Assembly (NCBI GenBank): GCA_003138365.1
Contig: PLFY01000084.1
Coordinates: forward strand, 93,488 to 127,848
Direction: 5' to 3'
Length of the DNA: 34,361 nucleotides
Source of the DNA: Acidobacteriaceae bacterium
GTDB lineage: Bacteria; Acidobacteriota; Terriglobia; Terriglobales; Acidobacteriaceae
In this document: one piece after another, positions 8,320 through 18,007 of the stretch
Numbering within the stretch: the first letter of the stretch is position 1
How the letters are laid out: every line of letters starts with the position of its first letter
The notes under the pieces: model-generated
What the model saw: only the letters and a program-made list of their open reading frames with translations
The model's database searches: none
Told to the model about the DNA's origin: nothing
Made by a program: the position numbers and the translations under genes

Positions 8320-9780
8320 TTACGGCAACGTCTGGCAGGCGAGGAGGGTCGATTGAGCCGCCGCGCCCGGCAGATAACAGGGCTCGCCATAACCAGGCAC
8401 GCGGCTGACGGTGTTGCTGTTGCCGCTCGATCCGTTTTGCGTGGTCACGCGCACGTCCACAATGTTGCCCTCCACCAGGACCGTGGTGTCGACAATGTCA
8501 AGATCGGTGCGGATGATTGTGAGATAGGGGCTGTCAGGCGAGGCCACATAGACCTTGCCATAACTCGAATTCTGAGTGGAGACCACGGTGCGCGGGTGGC
8601 CGATCACCGGAAGCGGCGCCTTTTCAGCCGTGTGGCTGGACAGATCCACGATGGTCACTGTCCCGTCGGTCTGGTTGGCCGTATAGGCGCGGCTGCCGTC
8701 GGCCAGCACGGTCACGCTGGCGGGATTGTTGCCCACCGGAATCGTAAACGTCGTGCCGAACGTCGCGCTGTCGTTGCCGTACTCATCCATGCTCACATCG
8801 ATCACACTGATGGAGTTGCCGTCATAGTTGGCCACGATGAGTTGGCTGGTGGCGGCGTTGTACTCGGCATACACCGGGCCGGCGTGCAAAAGGCCCGGAG
8901 CCGGACTAACCGGCAGGCTGGGGTGGCACGTCACCGTCTGGCCGCTCTGATTCACGAATGGAATACACGAATCCACCGTGTTGTTCTGGCTGTTGATCAC
9001 CGTAATGGTGTCATCTCCCCGGTTCATGACAAAGAATCGCCTGTAATCGGAACTCTGCACGCCGAAAACGGGGCACTTGCCTAACGGAATACTGGCCGAA
9101 ACCGTGAGAGTGCCTGTTTCGATCGCCGTCGCCACGCCGACGGGACCCGTTGTAGGCGAGATATTGCAGGCCACACCGCTGGAAACGTTGCCCTGGCTGA
9201 TGACGTAGTTACGCTGGCCGATCGTGCCTGGCCCGATGATCGTCACGGGCGTTGCCGCCACCGGAATAGCGAGCTTGAAAGCCTCAGGAATCCCGGTAAA
9301 GAAGTCCCCGGAGTTGCCCGTCAGATCCGCGGTCCATAGTCCGGCCGATGGCGAGAACATGTTCACGGGCGGATAGGGTGCGGTCGTCGTAGCCAGCGTG
9401 GAATAACTCACCTTATTGGCCTGCAGCGCGTTGGAAATTGGGAAATTGCTCAAGGTGCCATCGCTGTTGACGGTGTAGCCATTGGAACCGGTCGCGTCGA
9501 TGGTAAAGGCAGTGGGACCGGGACCGATGGGCGCTTCGGCCAACACTGAATCGCCGGAGTAGTCGATGATCGTGGCAATGCCGGCCGTCGTGGGCGAAGG
9601 GGCCGAAACCACCACCGTAAACGACCCAGGCTGCGCGGCCGGACCGTTGGTGTTCACGGGCGTAACCACCGCCCGATATGTGTTGCCGCATCCGGCAATC
9701 AGGGCAACAGCCGCAACGACCGCGCCCGCCTGAACCAACCGCATGCGCGTGTGGCCTGAATTCATGAAGAAAAGCCTCAT
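8320..9780 (-). CDS. YVTN-type beta-propeller lipoprotein
   Basis: Lipobox ALIAGCG; repeated NNPASVTVLADGSRAYTANQTDGTVTIVDL / RRFFVMNRGDDTITVINSQNN motifs. Confidence 0.8.
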   Translation of the reverse strand: MRLFFMNSGHTRMRLVQAGAVVAAVALIAGCGNTYRAVVTPVNTNGPAAQPGSFTVVVSAPSPTTAGIATIIDYSGDSVLAEAPIGPGPTAFTIDATGSNGYTVNSDGTLSNFPISNALQANKVSYSTLATTTAPYPPVNMFSPSAGLWTADLTGNSGDFFTGIPEAFKLAIPVAATPVTIIGPGTIGQRNYVISQGNVSSGVACNISPTTGPVGVATAIETGTLTVSASIPLGKCPVFGVQSSDYRRFFVMNRGDDTITVINSQNNTVDSCIPFVNQSGQTVTCHPSLPVSPAPGLLHAGPVYAEYNAATSQLIVANYDGNSISVIDVSMDEYGNDSATFGTTFTIPVGNNPASVTVLADGSRAYTANQTDGTVTIVDLSSHTAEKAPLPVIGHPRTVVSTQNSSYGKVYVASPDSPYLTIIRTDLDIVDTTVLVEGNIVDVRVTTQNGSSGNSNTVSRVPGYGEPCYLPGAAAQSTLLACQTLP

Positions 9781-9914
9781 TCAGTTCTTTCCTGCTTACC
9801 TCGTGATTGTAAATCAGGCAGCCGGGGATTAGACGCCACCGGCCCGTGGAACGGTATCGGCGCGGGTGCGGCCATGATCTCGCCCGACGCCTCTGCAAGG
9901 CCGAAAGCATGGGA

Positions 9915-12311
9915 TCAGCGGCCGGCGACGCCCCCGACGACTTCAACAACCGCGCTGTCCGGCCCGCTCCAGGCTGGATCGCCCTCATGGGTCAGCAGTT
10001 GTTTGGCTTGGTCCCAGTGGAGCCGGGTGATGGAACCCGCGCCTTTCTCGTACGCATAGGTCTTGCCATCATCCGAGAAGAGCGTGAAACTCGCGTCCGC
10101 GCCAGGGTAAATGGAGATCTTCGCGATGGCCTGCGTTTCATGCGTGCTTTCCACAGGAGAGCCCAACGGAACGATCGAACCCGCCTTGACGAACAGCGGA
10201 ATGGTGTCGATAGGCGCCTGAACTGTGATGGTCTGGCCGCCTTTCACGCGCTCCTGGCTCCAATAGTTGTACCAGTCTGCTCCGGCCGGCAGATAAACCT
10301 CCCGGCTGGTTGCGCCCTGCTCCGTGACCGGCGCTACCAGAAACGCTGGTCCGAACATGTACTCGTCCCTCAAATCGGCAACCTTCGGGTCGTTCGGAAA
10401 ATCCAAGGGCAGTGCGCGCATGAACGGCGCGCCGGTAAGCCATGTGTTGTAGCCGAGCGAATAAATGTAAGGCATCAGCCGATAGCGCAGGCGCAGGTAC
10501 TTCTCCAGAATTGGCTCAGCCTGTTTGCCATAGGACCAGACCTCGTTGGCCGGGCGGCTGCCGTGGGCTCTCATGATGGGCAGGAACGTGGCGTACTGGA
10601 GCCAACGGGTGTAGAGCTCCGGATAGTCGTCGTAGCCGCCCACATTGGCGCGCGCGTCTGAGGGATCGAGCAGAGGCGGGTGGTCTGGATGGTGCTCTGC
10701 TGGCAGGTATTGCCAGCCGCCGGTATCGTTGGACCAGTAAGTCAGGCCGGAGGCGGCGAAGTCCAGGCCTGTGGGAATCTGGCGTTTGAGCGTGTCCCAG
10801 GTCGGATAGATGTCCGAAGACCAGAAAATGGCCCCGTTCCGCTGCGCGCCGAGATAGGCGTCCCTGGAGAGGATCAGCGCCCGCTTATCCGGCTCGTCCT
10901 CGCGGAAGCCGTCATAAAGCGCCGCGGTGTGAAACAGCGGATAGACATTGAAGAATTGCGTGCCGGGGCCAATGTGGAAGTAAGCGCCGTTGGGAGGCAA
11001 GTCAGGTTCGGTTTCGTCGGCCCACAGGGAGTCGAAGCCAAGGTTGAGAATGTTGTTGTGAATGGTCTTCCAGTACCACTTGGCTGCCTCGGGATTGGTG
11101 GTGTCGATGTCCGATCCTGCACGATCGTAAGGCAGCCCGTCGATGGGTGTGCCGTCGGCCAGATGGATCAGCCAGCCCTTTTCGCGCAGTTGAGCATAGA
11201 AGCGGTCCTCAGGCACAAACCGCGGCCAGACGCTGATCATGGTCTCAAAGCCCATCGCGTGCAGTTGCTTGTTCATGGCCGCGGGATCGGGCCAGAATTT
11301 GGGATCCATGTCCATCTGGCCCATCTTGGTGTAGTAAAACCAGTCCACAACCATCACGTCAGCCGGCAGATGGCGGTCGCGATAGCCCTGCGCAACGTCC
11401 AGCACTTCCTTCTGACTCGCGTAGCGCTGCTTGCACTGGATGTAGCCATAAGCAGCCTTGGGCAGCATATGCGTGGGGCCGGTCAGCAGCTTGTAGCCGG
11501 CGTAGATCTCGTCCGCGCCGGCGCCGGCGATCACGAAGAACGAAACCCGGTCGCCTACCTCGGAGGTCCAGCGGGTTTGCTCATTGAAACCGGGCTCGAT
11601 AGTGGTCTTGGATGGGTTGTCCCATACCAGCCCATAGCCCTTGTTGGTCACCAGGAACGGCACGCAGGTGCTGGGAGCGGCCGGGGCCGTGTAATCCTGC
11701 CAGCAACGGACCGGATGGCCGCGATGGTCGAGAAATCCCTCGTGATTCTGGCCCAGTCCGTAGTAGTGCTCGTCGCCGGGCGACACAAACGTAGCACCCA
11801 CGACGTAGAACTCGGGGTCGGTGGGACGGCGATCCTGCGCCACGGACGCCGTACCATCCTTGTGATTGGGCACGGACTGCGACCAGCCGGTGAGTTCAAG
11901 CAGCGTCTTGCCTTCCGGCGTGCGCAGGGTAATGTGCGCGCCCGGCGTGGAGCCGTTGAAATACTTGTGGATGTCGATCTCGGTCTGAACCGGCGGATGG
12001 CCTGGAGGAAGGTCGCGGTCCACCGTGGCCACAATTCGCGCCGACTGGTAAACGTCGGCCTGCGCGCTCTGGGATGCCGACCATCCCGAAGCCGCGGGCA
12101 CTGCGACAAAACCAAATCCGGGCGCAGCCAGGGCCGGTTCGCGGCTCAGGCTGAGCGTCACGCGCAGAATGTTGGGCGCATACGGCTCCAGCACAATGGT
12201 CTCGCCCTTGCGGTCGAGTTCCAGCCGTTGCCCTGGAGATTGGGCTGGGACAGAAGCTGTGGTTAGAACGATTCCGGCAATAACCGCAAGGACGGATGAA
12301 AACCTTTGCAT
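9915..12311 (-). CDS. Secreted glycoside hydrolase family 31 (alpha-glucosidase/alpha-xylosidase-like)
   Basis: GH31 motif GFDSLWADETEP, IFWSSDI, YWSNDTGGW; signal peptide from MQRFSSVLAVIAG at 12311. Confidence 0.92.
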   Translation of the reverse strand: MQRFSSVLAVIAGIVLTTASVPAQSPGQRLELDRKGETIVLEPYAPNILRVTLSLSREPALAAPGFGFVAVPAASGWSASQSAQADVYQSARIVATVDRDLPPGHPPVQTEIDIHKYFNGSTPGAHITLRTPEGKTLLELTGWSQSVPNHKDGTASVAQDRRPTDPEFYVVGATFVSPGDEHYYGLGQNHEGFLDHRGHPVRCWQDYTAPAAPSTCVPFLVTNKGYGLVWDNPSKTTIEPGFNEQTRWTSEVGDRVSFFVIAGAGADEIYAGYKLLTGPTHMLPKAAYGYIQCKQRYASQKEVLDVAQGYRDRHLPADVMVVDWFYYTKMGQMDMDPKFWPDPAAMNKQLHAMGFETMISVWPRFVPEDRFYAQLREKGWLIHLADGTPIDGLPYDRAGSDIDTTNPEAAKWYWKTIHNNILNLGFDSLWADETEPDLPPNGAYFHIGPGTQFFNVYPLFHTAALYDGFREDEPDKRALILSRDAYLGAQRNGAIFWSSDIYPTWDTLKRQIPTGLDFAASGLTYWSNDTGGWQYLPAEHHPDHPPLLDPSDARANVGGYDDYPELYTRWLQYATFLPIMRAHGSRPANEVWSYGKQAEPILEKYLRLRYRLMPYIYSLGYNTWLTGAPFMRALPLDFPNDPKVADLRDEYMFGPAFLVAPVTEQGATSREVYLPAGADWYNYWSQERVKGGQTITVQAPIDTIPLFVKAGSIVPLGSPVESTHETQAIAKISIYPGADASFTLFSDDGKTYAYEKGAGSITRLHWDQAKQLLTHEGDPAWSGPDSAVVEVVGGVAGR

Positions 12312-12470
12312 GGACAACTCCGTGACGACGCAAATCTGCAGGAATGCGCCGCGCAGATGAGTGTAAACCGATTGACTTGAGCTTTCCCAATCAAATAGTC
12401 CGCTCGTGCTCACCAAGAGGCGGTCGCCATCCATAAGGGGAGCCCTTGCGGCAAAAGGTTACGATGAAGT

Positions 12471-13406
12471 GTGGCTCAAATGAAGCGGATGTCGCAATCG
12501 AAACTCATCTGGCAATCGAAACTGGTCCTGCTCATCGTGATGCCCTTTGTGGCTGCCGGTGTGGTGCTCCAAACCCACTGGTGGACGACGCAATCGGCTC
12601 CCGTGGCCATCTGGACGGTGGGTCTCAGCCTGCTGCTCGGCATGGTCGTCCTGAAGCTGCGCGCCGCCACCCTGGCCGCGGCGGCAGCGGGTGCGGCCAT
12701 CACCGCCAACCTCATGTTTTCCACCGTGATGTTCCCCTACAAACCCTGGCAAACAGCCCTGGTCCCGGTGCTGGCGGTCTCCTTGCTCGCCTATATCGCC
12801 ACGCGGCTTGGCCGGGTGCAGAAAGAACGGCTGGGCACGGGGGAAAAGCGGCGAGGCCGGGCAGCGTCCCAGGTAGCCGCCAATCTGGGCGTGGCCGCGA
12901 TTGCCTCCAATGAAGTGCTGCAGTCCTGGCTGACCGATACCAACTGGTTTACCCGCGTCACCCTCGCGCCAATGCCCCTGTTTGCCGTGGCGCTGGCGGC
13001 GCTTGCCGAGGCCGCGGCGGACACGGTCTCCTCGGAGATTGGCCAGGTTTTGGGCGGCCGGCCCCGCATGATCACCACCTTGCGCCAAGCCGATCCCGGC
13101 ACAGACGGGGCCATAAGCCTGGCCGGCACGCTGGCGGGCGTGGCTGCGGCGGGAATTGTCGCGGCCTTGGGAACCGTTGCCATGCGCGGCGACTCTGGCA
13201 TGTTTTGGATCAGTGGCGCGGGCGGCGTCTTCGGCCTGTTCTTCGACAGCCTGTTGGGAGCAACGCTGGAGCGGCGCGGCTGGCTCAACAACGACGCGGT
13301 GAACTTCCTCTCCACCGCCAGCGCGGCGGCGTTCGCACTGGGCCTTATGGCGGTGCTTCCGCATGCTGGAGTGGAGCAATTCCCCGTGATCCGCTTGACG
13401 CTCTGA
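12471..13406 (+). CDS. DUF92 family integral membrane protein
   Basis: DTVSSEIGQVLGGRPRMITTLR and GTDGAISLAGTLAG motifs; multiple TM helices; GTG start at 12471 or ATG at 12480. Confidence 0.85.
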   Translation: MAQMKRMSQSKLIWQSKLVLLIVMPFVAAGVVLQTHWWTTQSAPVAIWTVGLSLLLGMVVLKLRAATLAAAAAGAAITANLMFSTVMFPYKPWQTALVPVLAVSLLAYIATRLGRVQKERLGTGEKRRGRAASQVAANLGVAAIASNEVLQSWLTDTNWFTRVTLAPMPLFAVALAALAEAAADTVSSEIGQVLGGRPRMITTLRQADPGTDGAISLAGTLAGVAAAGIVAALGTVAMRGDSGMFWISGAGGVFGLFFDSLLGATLERRGWLNNDAVNFLSTASAAAFALGLMAVLPHAGVEQFPVIRLTL

Positions 13407-13408
13407 CT

Positions 13409-14050
13409 TCAATGCAGGTCAACCCGCCAGAGCGTATAGCTCAGGATCTCGTGGGCGATGCGCTCCGCCTCCTGCGAAGCCTCCGGCACGACTGCACGAG
13501 GCCGCGGCGAGGTAAGCACATTGAGTCCGTCCGCTGCGCATATCTGGTGAATCCGGAACAGGTGGGTTCCGTCACTGACGATCACCAGCCGCCGCAACCC
13601 GTTGGCGCGGGCAATCACAGCAATGCGGCGCGCTGACTCCTCGGTATCGCGGCTCTCCGTCTCGGCAATGATGGCTTCTTCGGGGACGCCCATGCCCATC
13701 AAATACTCGCGGCCCACGGCGCCCTCTGAGTACTCGTCTCCGCCTGGGCCCCCAAGGGTGATGATGAGCGGAGCAATGCCCCGCTTGTACAGGGCGAGTG
13801 CGTGGTCCAGCCGGGCGCGGTAGACCGGGGATGGCCGCCCGTCGTACTCCGCCGCGCCAAAGACACCGATCGCGTCAGACGGGGCAGCCTGGTCCTGGCC
13901 GGCGTAGGTCTCAATCTGCACGTAGACCCAGCGGCACCAGCCAACCACACCCACCGCCAGAACCAGTAGCAGCAGGAGCACCGCGCGCAAAACCCATTTG
14001 CGAAGCTTTGGCCTACTCGGTCTCTGGTTTGTCCGGCGCATCCTACGCAC
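13409..14050 (-). CDS. YdcF/SanA-like (DUF218) membrane protein
   Basis: N-terminal TM helix; AAEYDGRPSPVYRARLDHALALYKRG, TLGGPGGDEYSEG, ESRDTEESARRI. Confidence 0.88.
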   Translation of the reverse strand: MRRMRRTNQRPSRPKLRKWVLRAVLLLLLVLAVGVVGWCRWVYVQIETYAGQDQAAPSDAIGVFGAAEYDGRPSPVYRARLDHALALYKRGIAPLIITLGGPGGDEYSEGAVGREYLMGMGVPEEAIIAETESRDTEESARRIAVIARANGLRRLVIVSDGTHLFRIHQICAADGLNVLTSPRPRAVVPEASQEAERIAHEILSYTLWRVDLH

Positions 14051-14059
14051 CTTCTGTTG

Positions 14060-14179
14060 CAGGGAACAGGGACTAGGGAATAGGGACTAGAAAACAGCTC
14101 TGATGCAGCCAACGGCTTTTCTGCGAAGAATTAGAGGCTCCTGCTGTTCTGTTCCCTGTTCCCTGTTCCCTGTTCCCTG
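14060..14179. repeat. Heptamer repeat block: 4x TTCCCTG (14152-14179) with an inverted counterpart (14060-14088)
   Basis: cagggaacaggga (14060-14072) is the exact reverse complement of tccctgttccctg (14153-14165). Confidence 0.85.
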
Positions 14180-14186
14180 CCTTTCG

Positions 14187-14831
14187 TTACCTTTGCAAGA
14201 CCATGACGATTTCGTGGGTCGGAATTGCGCCCTCGCGCAGAATCTCCCAGCGGCCAGGGCCCAGCGAGAGATCGACGATGGTGGTGGGCTGCGAGTGGCC
14301 GGTGGGACCGCCGTCAATGATCAGTGGAATGCGGTCGCCGATCTGGTCGCGGACGCAGGCTGCGTGCGTACACTCCGACGCTCCCTGCAGGTTGGCCGAG
14401 GTTGCCGTGATCGGCAGCCCGAAGCGCTCCACAACGGCACGCGGAATGGCTGCGTCCGGTACGCGCAGGGCCACGTTGCCGGTGTTGGCCGTCGAGCGCA
14501 GAGGCAGCTTGGTGCCGGCGCGGACGATGACCGTGAGTGGGCCCGGCCAAAAGCGCTCCGCCAGCTTATCCAGTTGCGGGTCGGTATCGCGCGCCAACTC
14601 ATAAGCCTGCGCCAACGAAGCAATCAGCAGCGAAAGCGGCTTATGCCTCTGGCGCGTCTTCAACTGGTAGATTTGCTCCACAGCGTGCAAATTGACCGGA
14701 TCCACCGCCAGGCCGTAGAAAGTGTCGGTAGGCAGGGCAACAACATCGCCCTTGCGCAGGCAGGAGACGATATAGTCGATCCGGTCCGGCTGGGGTTCAT
14801 CGGGATGGACGCGCAAGATCTCCGCGGACAA
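14187..14831 (-). CDS. tsaC: L-threonylcarbamoyladenylate synthase (Sua5/YciO/YrdC)
   Basis: GDVVALPTDTFYGLAVD, KTRQRHKPLSLLI, FWPGPLTVIV, VALRVPDAAIPRAVVERFGLPITATSAN; TTG start. Confidence 0.93.
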   Translation of the reverse strand: MSAEILRVHPDEPQPDRIDYIVSCLRKGDVVALPTDTFYGLAVDPVNLHAVEQIYQLKTRQRHKPLSLLIASLAQAYELARDTDPQLDKLAERFWPGPLTVIVRAGTKLPLRSTANTGNVALRVPDAAIPRAVVERFGLPITATSANLQGASECTHAACVRDQIGDRIPLIIDGGPTGHSQPTTIVDLSLGPGRWEILREGAIPTHEIVMVLQR

Positions 14832-14981
14832 AAGGGTCTACCTCAATTCCCGAGTTACAGACGCCATAAAGACGGAAGCTATCACAGCACCAGCCTTGGT
14901 GCAAGTTCGATTGCCGTGCATCCGTGCCGCCGTCAGGCAAATCGGCATAGAATCGGCTAAGGATTCAAAGGTTTCCGACTG

Positions 14982-15830
14982 ATGCCTCTTCGCATTGTAC
15001 AGAGTAAACAGAATGGCCGCCTGAAAGAGCTTCGGCGAGCGCTGGCGCACCCGCCTCGGGAGTCCAGCCCGGATCGGCGAGCCCTGGCCGGGATCGAAGG
15101 GCTGAACCTGCTTGAGGAGGCCCTCCGCGCCCGGTTGCGCATCGACTGCGTGTTTGTGGCGCAGGGATCGGAGCACCTGCTGAAAGCGCTGCCGCTTCCG
15201 CCGGAGACTGAAATTCTGCTCATGCCCAGGGAGCTGCTTGACTCCGCTCTGGCCACGGAGGCGCCCCAGCCCATCGCAGCGCTGGTCGAGGCCCAGGACT
15301 GGACTTGGGCGCACCTGCTCGGCGGCCAGCGAAACGTCGCCCCGCTCATCCTGGTGCTTGACGGCCTCCAGGACCCCGGAAATCTGGGCACCATCCTGCG
15401 CTCCGCGGAAGCCTTCGGGGCCGATGGTGTCCTAAGCCTCCCAGGCACCGTGAGCGCCTGGAACCCCAAAGCGGTCCGCGCCTCCGCCGGCAGCGTCTTC
15501 CGCCTCCCGTTGCTCGCTGTCAGCGCCCAGGACTGCTTCGCGCGGCTGCTGGAAGCGGGCGTGCGGATCTTCGCCACCACCGTGCGAGGGGCGCAGCCTG
15601 CCGATCTGGCGGATCTGGCAGGGCCAGTAGCGCTCATCATCGGCAATGAAGGCAACGGCGTGTCCGATCGTCTGGCCGCCCAGGCCGCTGGAACCATCAC
15701 CATTCCCTGCCCCGGCCCGGTCGAAAGCCTCAATGCCGCCGTAGCCGCAAGCGTCCTGCTCTATGAAGCGTCGCGGCAGCGCTCCGCCTTGAGCGGTGGA
15801 CCCCTGGACCATCGAGGGGGATTGCGATGA
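14982..15830 (+). CDS. TrmH/SpoU family RNA 2'-O-methyltransferase
   Basis: LVLDGLQDPGNLGTILRSAEAFGADGV, ALIIGNEGNGVS, VESLNAAVAASVLLYE. Confidence 0.92.
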   Translation: MPLRIVQSKQNGRLKELRRALAHPPRESSPDRRALAGIEGLNLLEEALRARLRIDCVFVAQGSEHLLKALPLPPETEILLMPRELLDSALATEAPQPIAALVEAQDWTWAHLLGGQRNVAPLILVLDGLQDPGNLGTILRSAEAFGADGVLSLPGTVSAWNPKAVRASAGSVFRLPLLAVSAQDCFARLLEAGVRIFATTVRGAQPADLADLAGPVALIIGNEGNGVSDRLAAQAAGTITIPCPGPVESLNAAVAASVLLYEASRQRSALSGGPLDHRGGLR

Positions 15831-17188
15831 GCCTGTTTGACGGCGAACCCGAAGGTCCGCAAGGCCTGCCGCGCACCGCGCCGCTGGCCGAACGCATGCG
15901 CCCGCGCAGCCTGGAGGAGTTGAGCGGACAGGAGCACCTGGTCGGCCCCGGCAAGCCACTGCGCGTCCAGATTGAACATGATGATTCCGGCTCCATGATC
16001 CTCTGGGGTCCGCCTGGCGTGGGCAAGACCACGCTGGCCAAGATCATCGCCGAAACAACCAAAGCAAGTTTCATTGAATTCTCCGCCGTCACAAGCGGCA
16101 TCAAGGAAATCAAGCAGGTGATGGTCGCGGCCGCGCAGGCGTCGGAGATGCACTCCCGCACCATCCTCTTCGTCGATGAGATTCACCGCTTCAACAAGGC
16201 CCAGCAGGACGCCTTTTTGCCCTACGTGGAGCGCGGGACAATACGGTTGATTGGAGCGACAACTGAGAATCCCTCCTTCGAAATCATCTCCGCGCTGCTC
16301 TCGCGCTGCCGCGTCTACGTGCTGGAGCCGCTGACCGAGAAACAGATCGCAGCGTTGCTGCGCCGTGCCCTTGAAGATCGCGAGCGGGGCCTTGGCGCAC
16401 TCGGATTGACCGCGGATGACGATGCGCTGGAACTGATTGCCAGCTACTCGAGCGGCGACTGCCGCAACGCCTACAACACGCTTGAAGTGGCCGCGCAACT
16501 GGCGCTGGAACCGAGTCAGGATCTGGATCAGGTCTCCGCAAAACACATCGACAAAACGCTGGCAGGCGTGGCCGTTCAGCAGCGCGTGCTCCTCTACGAC
16601 AAGTCCGGCGAAGAGCACTACAACCTGATCTCCGCATTGCACAAGAGTGTCCGCAACAGCGATCCCGATGCGGCGCTCTACTGGCTGGCGCGCATGTTTG
16701 CGGCCGGCGAAGACCCGCTCTACCTCGCCCGCCGCGTAGTCCGCATGGCCGTCGAGGACATTGGCCTGGCCGCTCCCGAGGCGCTCAACCTGTGCCTGTC
16801 AGCCAAGCAGGCCATGGAGTTCCTCGGCTCCCCCGAAGGCGACCTGGCGCTGGCCGAGGCGGTGGTTTATCTTTCGCTGGCGCCCAAATCGAACTCCGTC
16901 TATACCGCCTACGGCGCCGTGCAGCAGGAGATCGAACACACCCGCCAGGAGCCGGTGCCGCTGCACCTGCGCAACGCCCCGACTCGCCTGATGAAAGAGC
17001 TCGACTACGGCAAAGGCTATCTCTACGCCCACGACGAAGAAGGCCGCGTAGCCGACATGGACTGCCTGCCCGATTCACTGCGCGGCCACAGCTACTACCA
17101 GCCCACGCAGGAAGGCCGCGAGAAGCTGCTTGCGCAGCGCATGGAAGAGATTCGGCGGATTCGGGCTGCGAAGCACCCCACCGGCTGA
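15827..17188 (+). CDS. rarA: Replication-associated recombination protein A (AAA+ ATPase)
   Basis: RPRSLEELSGQEHLVGPG, GPPGVGKTTLAK, ILFVDEIHRFNKAQQDAFLPYVE; ATGA overlap with the upstream gene. Confidence 0.96.
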   Translation: MSLFDGEPEGPQGLPRTAPLAERMRPRSLEELSGQEHLVGPGKPLRVQIEHDDSGSMILWGPPGVGKTTLAKIIAETTKASFIEFSAVTSGIKEIKQVMVAAAQASEMHSRTILFVDEIHRFNKAQQDAFLPYVERGTIRLIGATTENPSFEIISALLSRCRVYVLEPLTEKQIAALLRRALEDRERGLGALGLTADDDALELIASYSSGDCRNAYNTLEVAAQLALEPSQDLDQVSAKHIDKTLAGVAVQQRVLLYDKSGEEHYNLISALHKSVRNSDPDAALYWLARMFAAGEDPLYLARRVVRMAVEDIGLAAPEALNLCLSAKQAMEFLGSPEGDLALAEAVVYLSLAPKSNSVYTAYGAVQQEIEHTRQEPVPLHLRNAPTRLMKELDYGKGYLYAHDEEGRVADMDCLPDSLRGHSYYQPTQEGREKLLAQRMEEIRRIRAAKHPTG

Positions 17189-17214
17189 TGATTGCCGGGG
17201 GCCGGGTGCCCCAT

Positions 17215-17238
17215 CCTTCGAGCGCTTTTGCTCGAAGG
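17215..17238. repeat. Hairpin repeat downstream of rarA; possible terminator or dispersed REP-like element
   Basis: Perfect 9-bp stem ccttcgagc (17215-17223) / gctcgaagg (17230-17238), 6-nt loop. Confidence 0.65.
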
Positions 17239-17296
17239 GGGGATAGCACTACCCTCAGTCGGATCGCTCGCGCCGCGTCTGCATCTTCCCCTTCCC

Positions 17297-17320
17297 AACC
17301 CAATCGGCTTGGGTTATAAT
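17297..17320 (+). promoter_or_regulatory. Predicted promoter with operator-like inverted repeat for the first DUF4160/DUF2442 pair
   Basis: AACCCAA-tcggc-TTGGGTT (17297-17315) abutting a consensus TATAAT (17315-17320), 8 nt before ATG 17329. Confidence 0.6.
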
Positions 17321-17328
17321 CGAGACAA

Positions 17329-17583
17329 ATGGGTTCGCTCCGTTTTGACGGCGTTCGATTTACGGCCTACACGATGGACCACGCGCCCCGGCATGTGCAT
17401 GGTTTCTACGCCGAGATCGAGGTTATCGCCGATCTTCGCCAAGACGGGGTGGTCGCGCTCGCTCGCCGGACAGACGCCATACGGCCAAGCAACGGGAGCA
17501 AGGCGGATGTGCGGCACGTGCTGACGGTAGCCGCATGGCATTTCGACGAATTGGTTTCACTTTGGGAGAAGCATCATGGCTGA
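17329..17583 (+). CDS. DUF4160-like small protein (TA-like module, copy 1)
   Basis: DHAPRHVHGFYAEIEVIADL resembles the DUF4160 DxxPPHxHV signature; overlaps the next ORF by 8 nt. Confidence 0.65.
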   Translation: MGSLRFDGVRFTAYTMDHAPRHVHGFYAEIEVIADLRQDGVVALARRTDAIRPSNGSKADVRHVLTVAAWHFDELVSLWEKHHG

Positions 17584-18007
17584 GCATAAAGTCATCACAA
17601 CCGATGGCGAGATTGAAGCGGCGCTGGAAACGGCGAAACTCCACGACCGCGAACCGCGCGCGCTGACGGTCGAACACGTCCCCGGCCTCAACCTGCTTAT
17701 CGTTGGACTCAGCAACCAGCGCCGGCTGGTGCTCCCAATCGAGGAGGTTCAGGGGCTGGGCAAGGCCACGCACGAGCAGATGCGGATGTACAAGTTGATT
17801 GGCCGCGGAACCGGCATCAGCTTTCCCGAGTTGGACGTTGACCTGTATGTTCCCGCTCTGATCGAAGGCGTCTACGGAAACCGCCGCTGGATGGCGCAGT
17901 TGGGCAAGAAGGGCGGCAAGGCCAAGACCGAGGCCAAAAGAATTGCCGCCAGAGCGAACGGCGCCAGGGGCGGAAGACCAGCTAGAATTGCCGCAGTGAG
18001 CGCATAG
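17576..18007 (+). CDS. DUF2442-like protein (TA-like module, copy 1)
   Basis: RLVLPIEEVQGL...GRGTGISFPELDVDLYVPALIEG fits the DUF2442 pattern; basic C-terminal tail KKGGKAKTEAKRIAARANGARGGR. Confidence 0.65.
   Translation: MAEHKVITTDGEIEAALETAKLHDREPRALTVEHVPGLNLLIVGLSNQRRLVLPIEEVQGLGKATHEQMRMYKLIGRGTGISFPELDVDLYVPALIEGVYGNRRWMAQLGKKGGKAKTEAKRIAARANGARGGRPARIAAVSA

Noticed and set aside
10680-12266. 528-aa ORF on + strand
   Set aside because: Antisense to the GH31 gene, which has clear catalytic motifs; a typical high-GC shadow ORF with no recognisable domain.
12494-12523. 18-bp period duplication (gcaatcgaaact twice) at the DUF92 N-terminus
   Set aside because: In-frame, only two copies, and probably just a minor N-terminal duplication; not strong enough for a separate finding.
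12459-13412. 317-aa ORF on - strand
   Set aside because: Antisense to the DUF92 membrane protein; composition of a shadow ORF.
14060-14179. Possible CRISPR array
   Set aside because: The repeats are contiguous heptamers without spacers and there are no cas genes; no CRISPR array was seen anywhere in the window.
15761-16642. 293-aa ORF on - strand
   Set aside because: Antisense to rarA, which has unambiguous AAA+ motifs.
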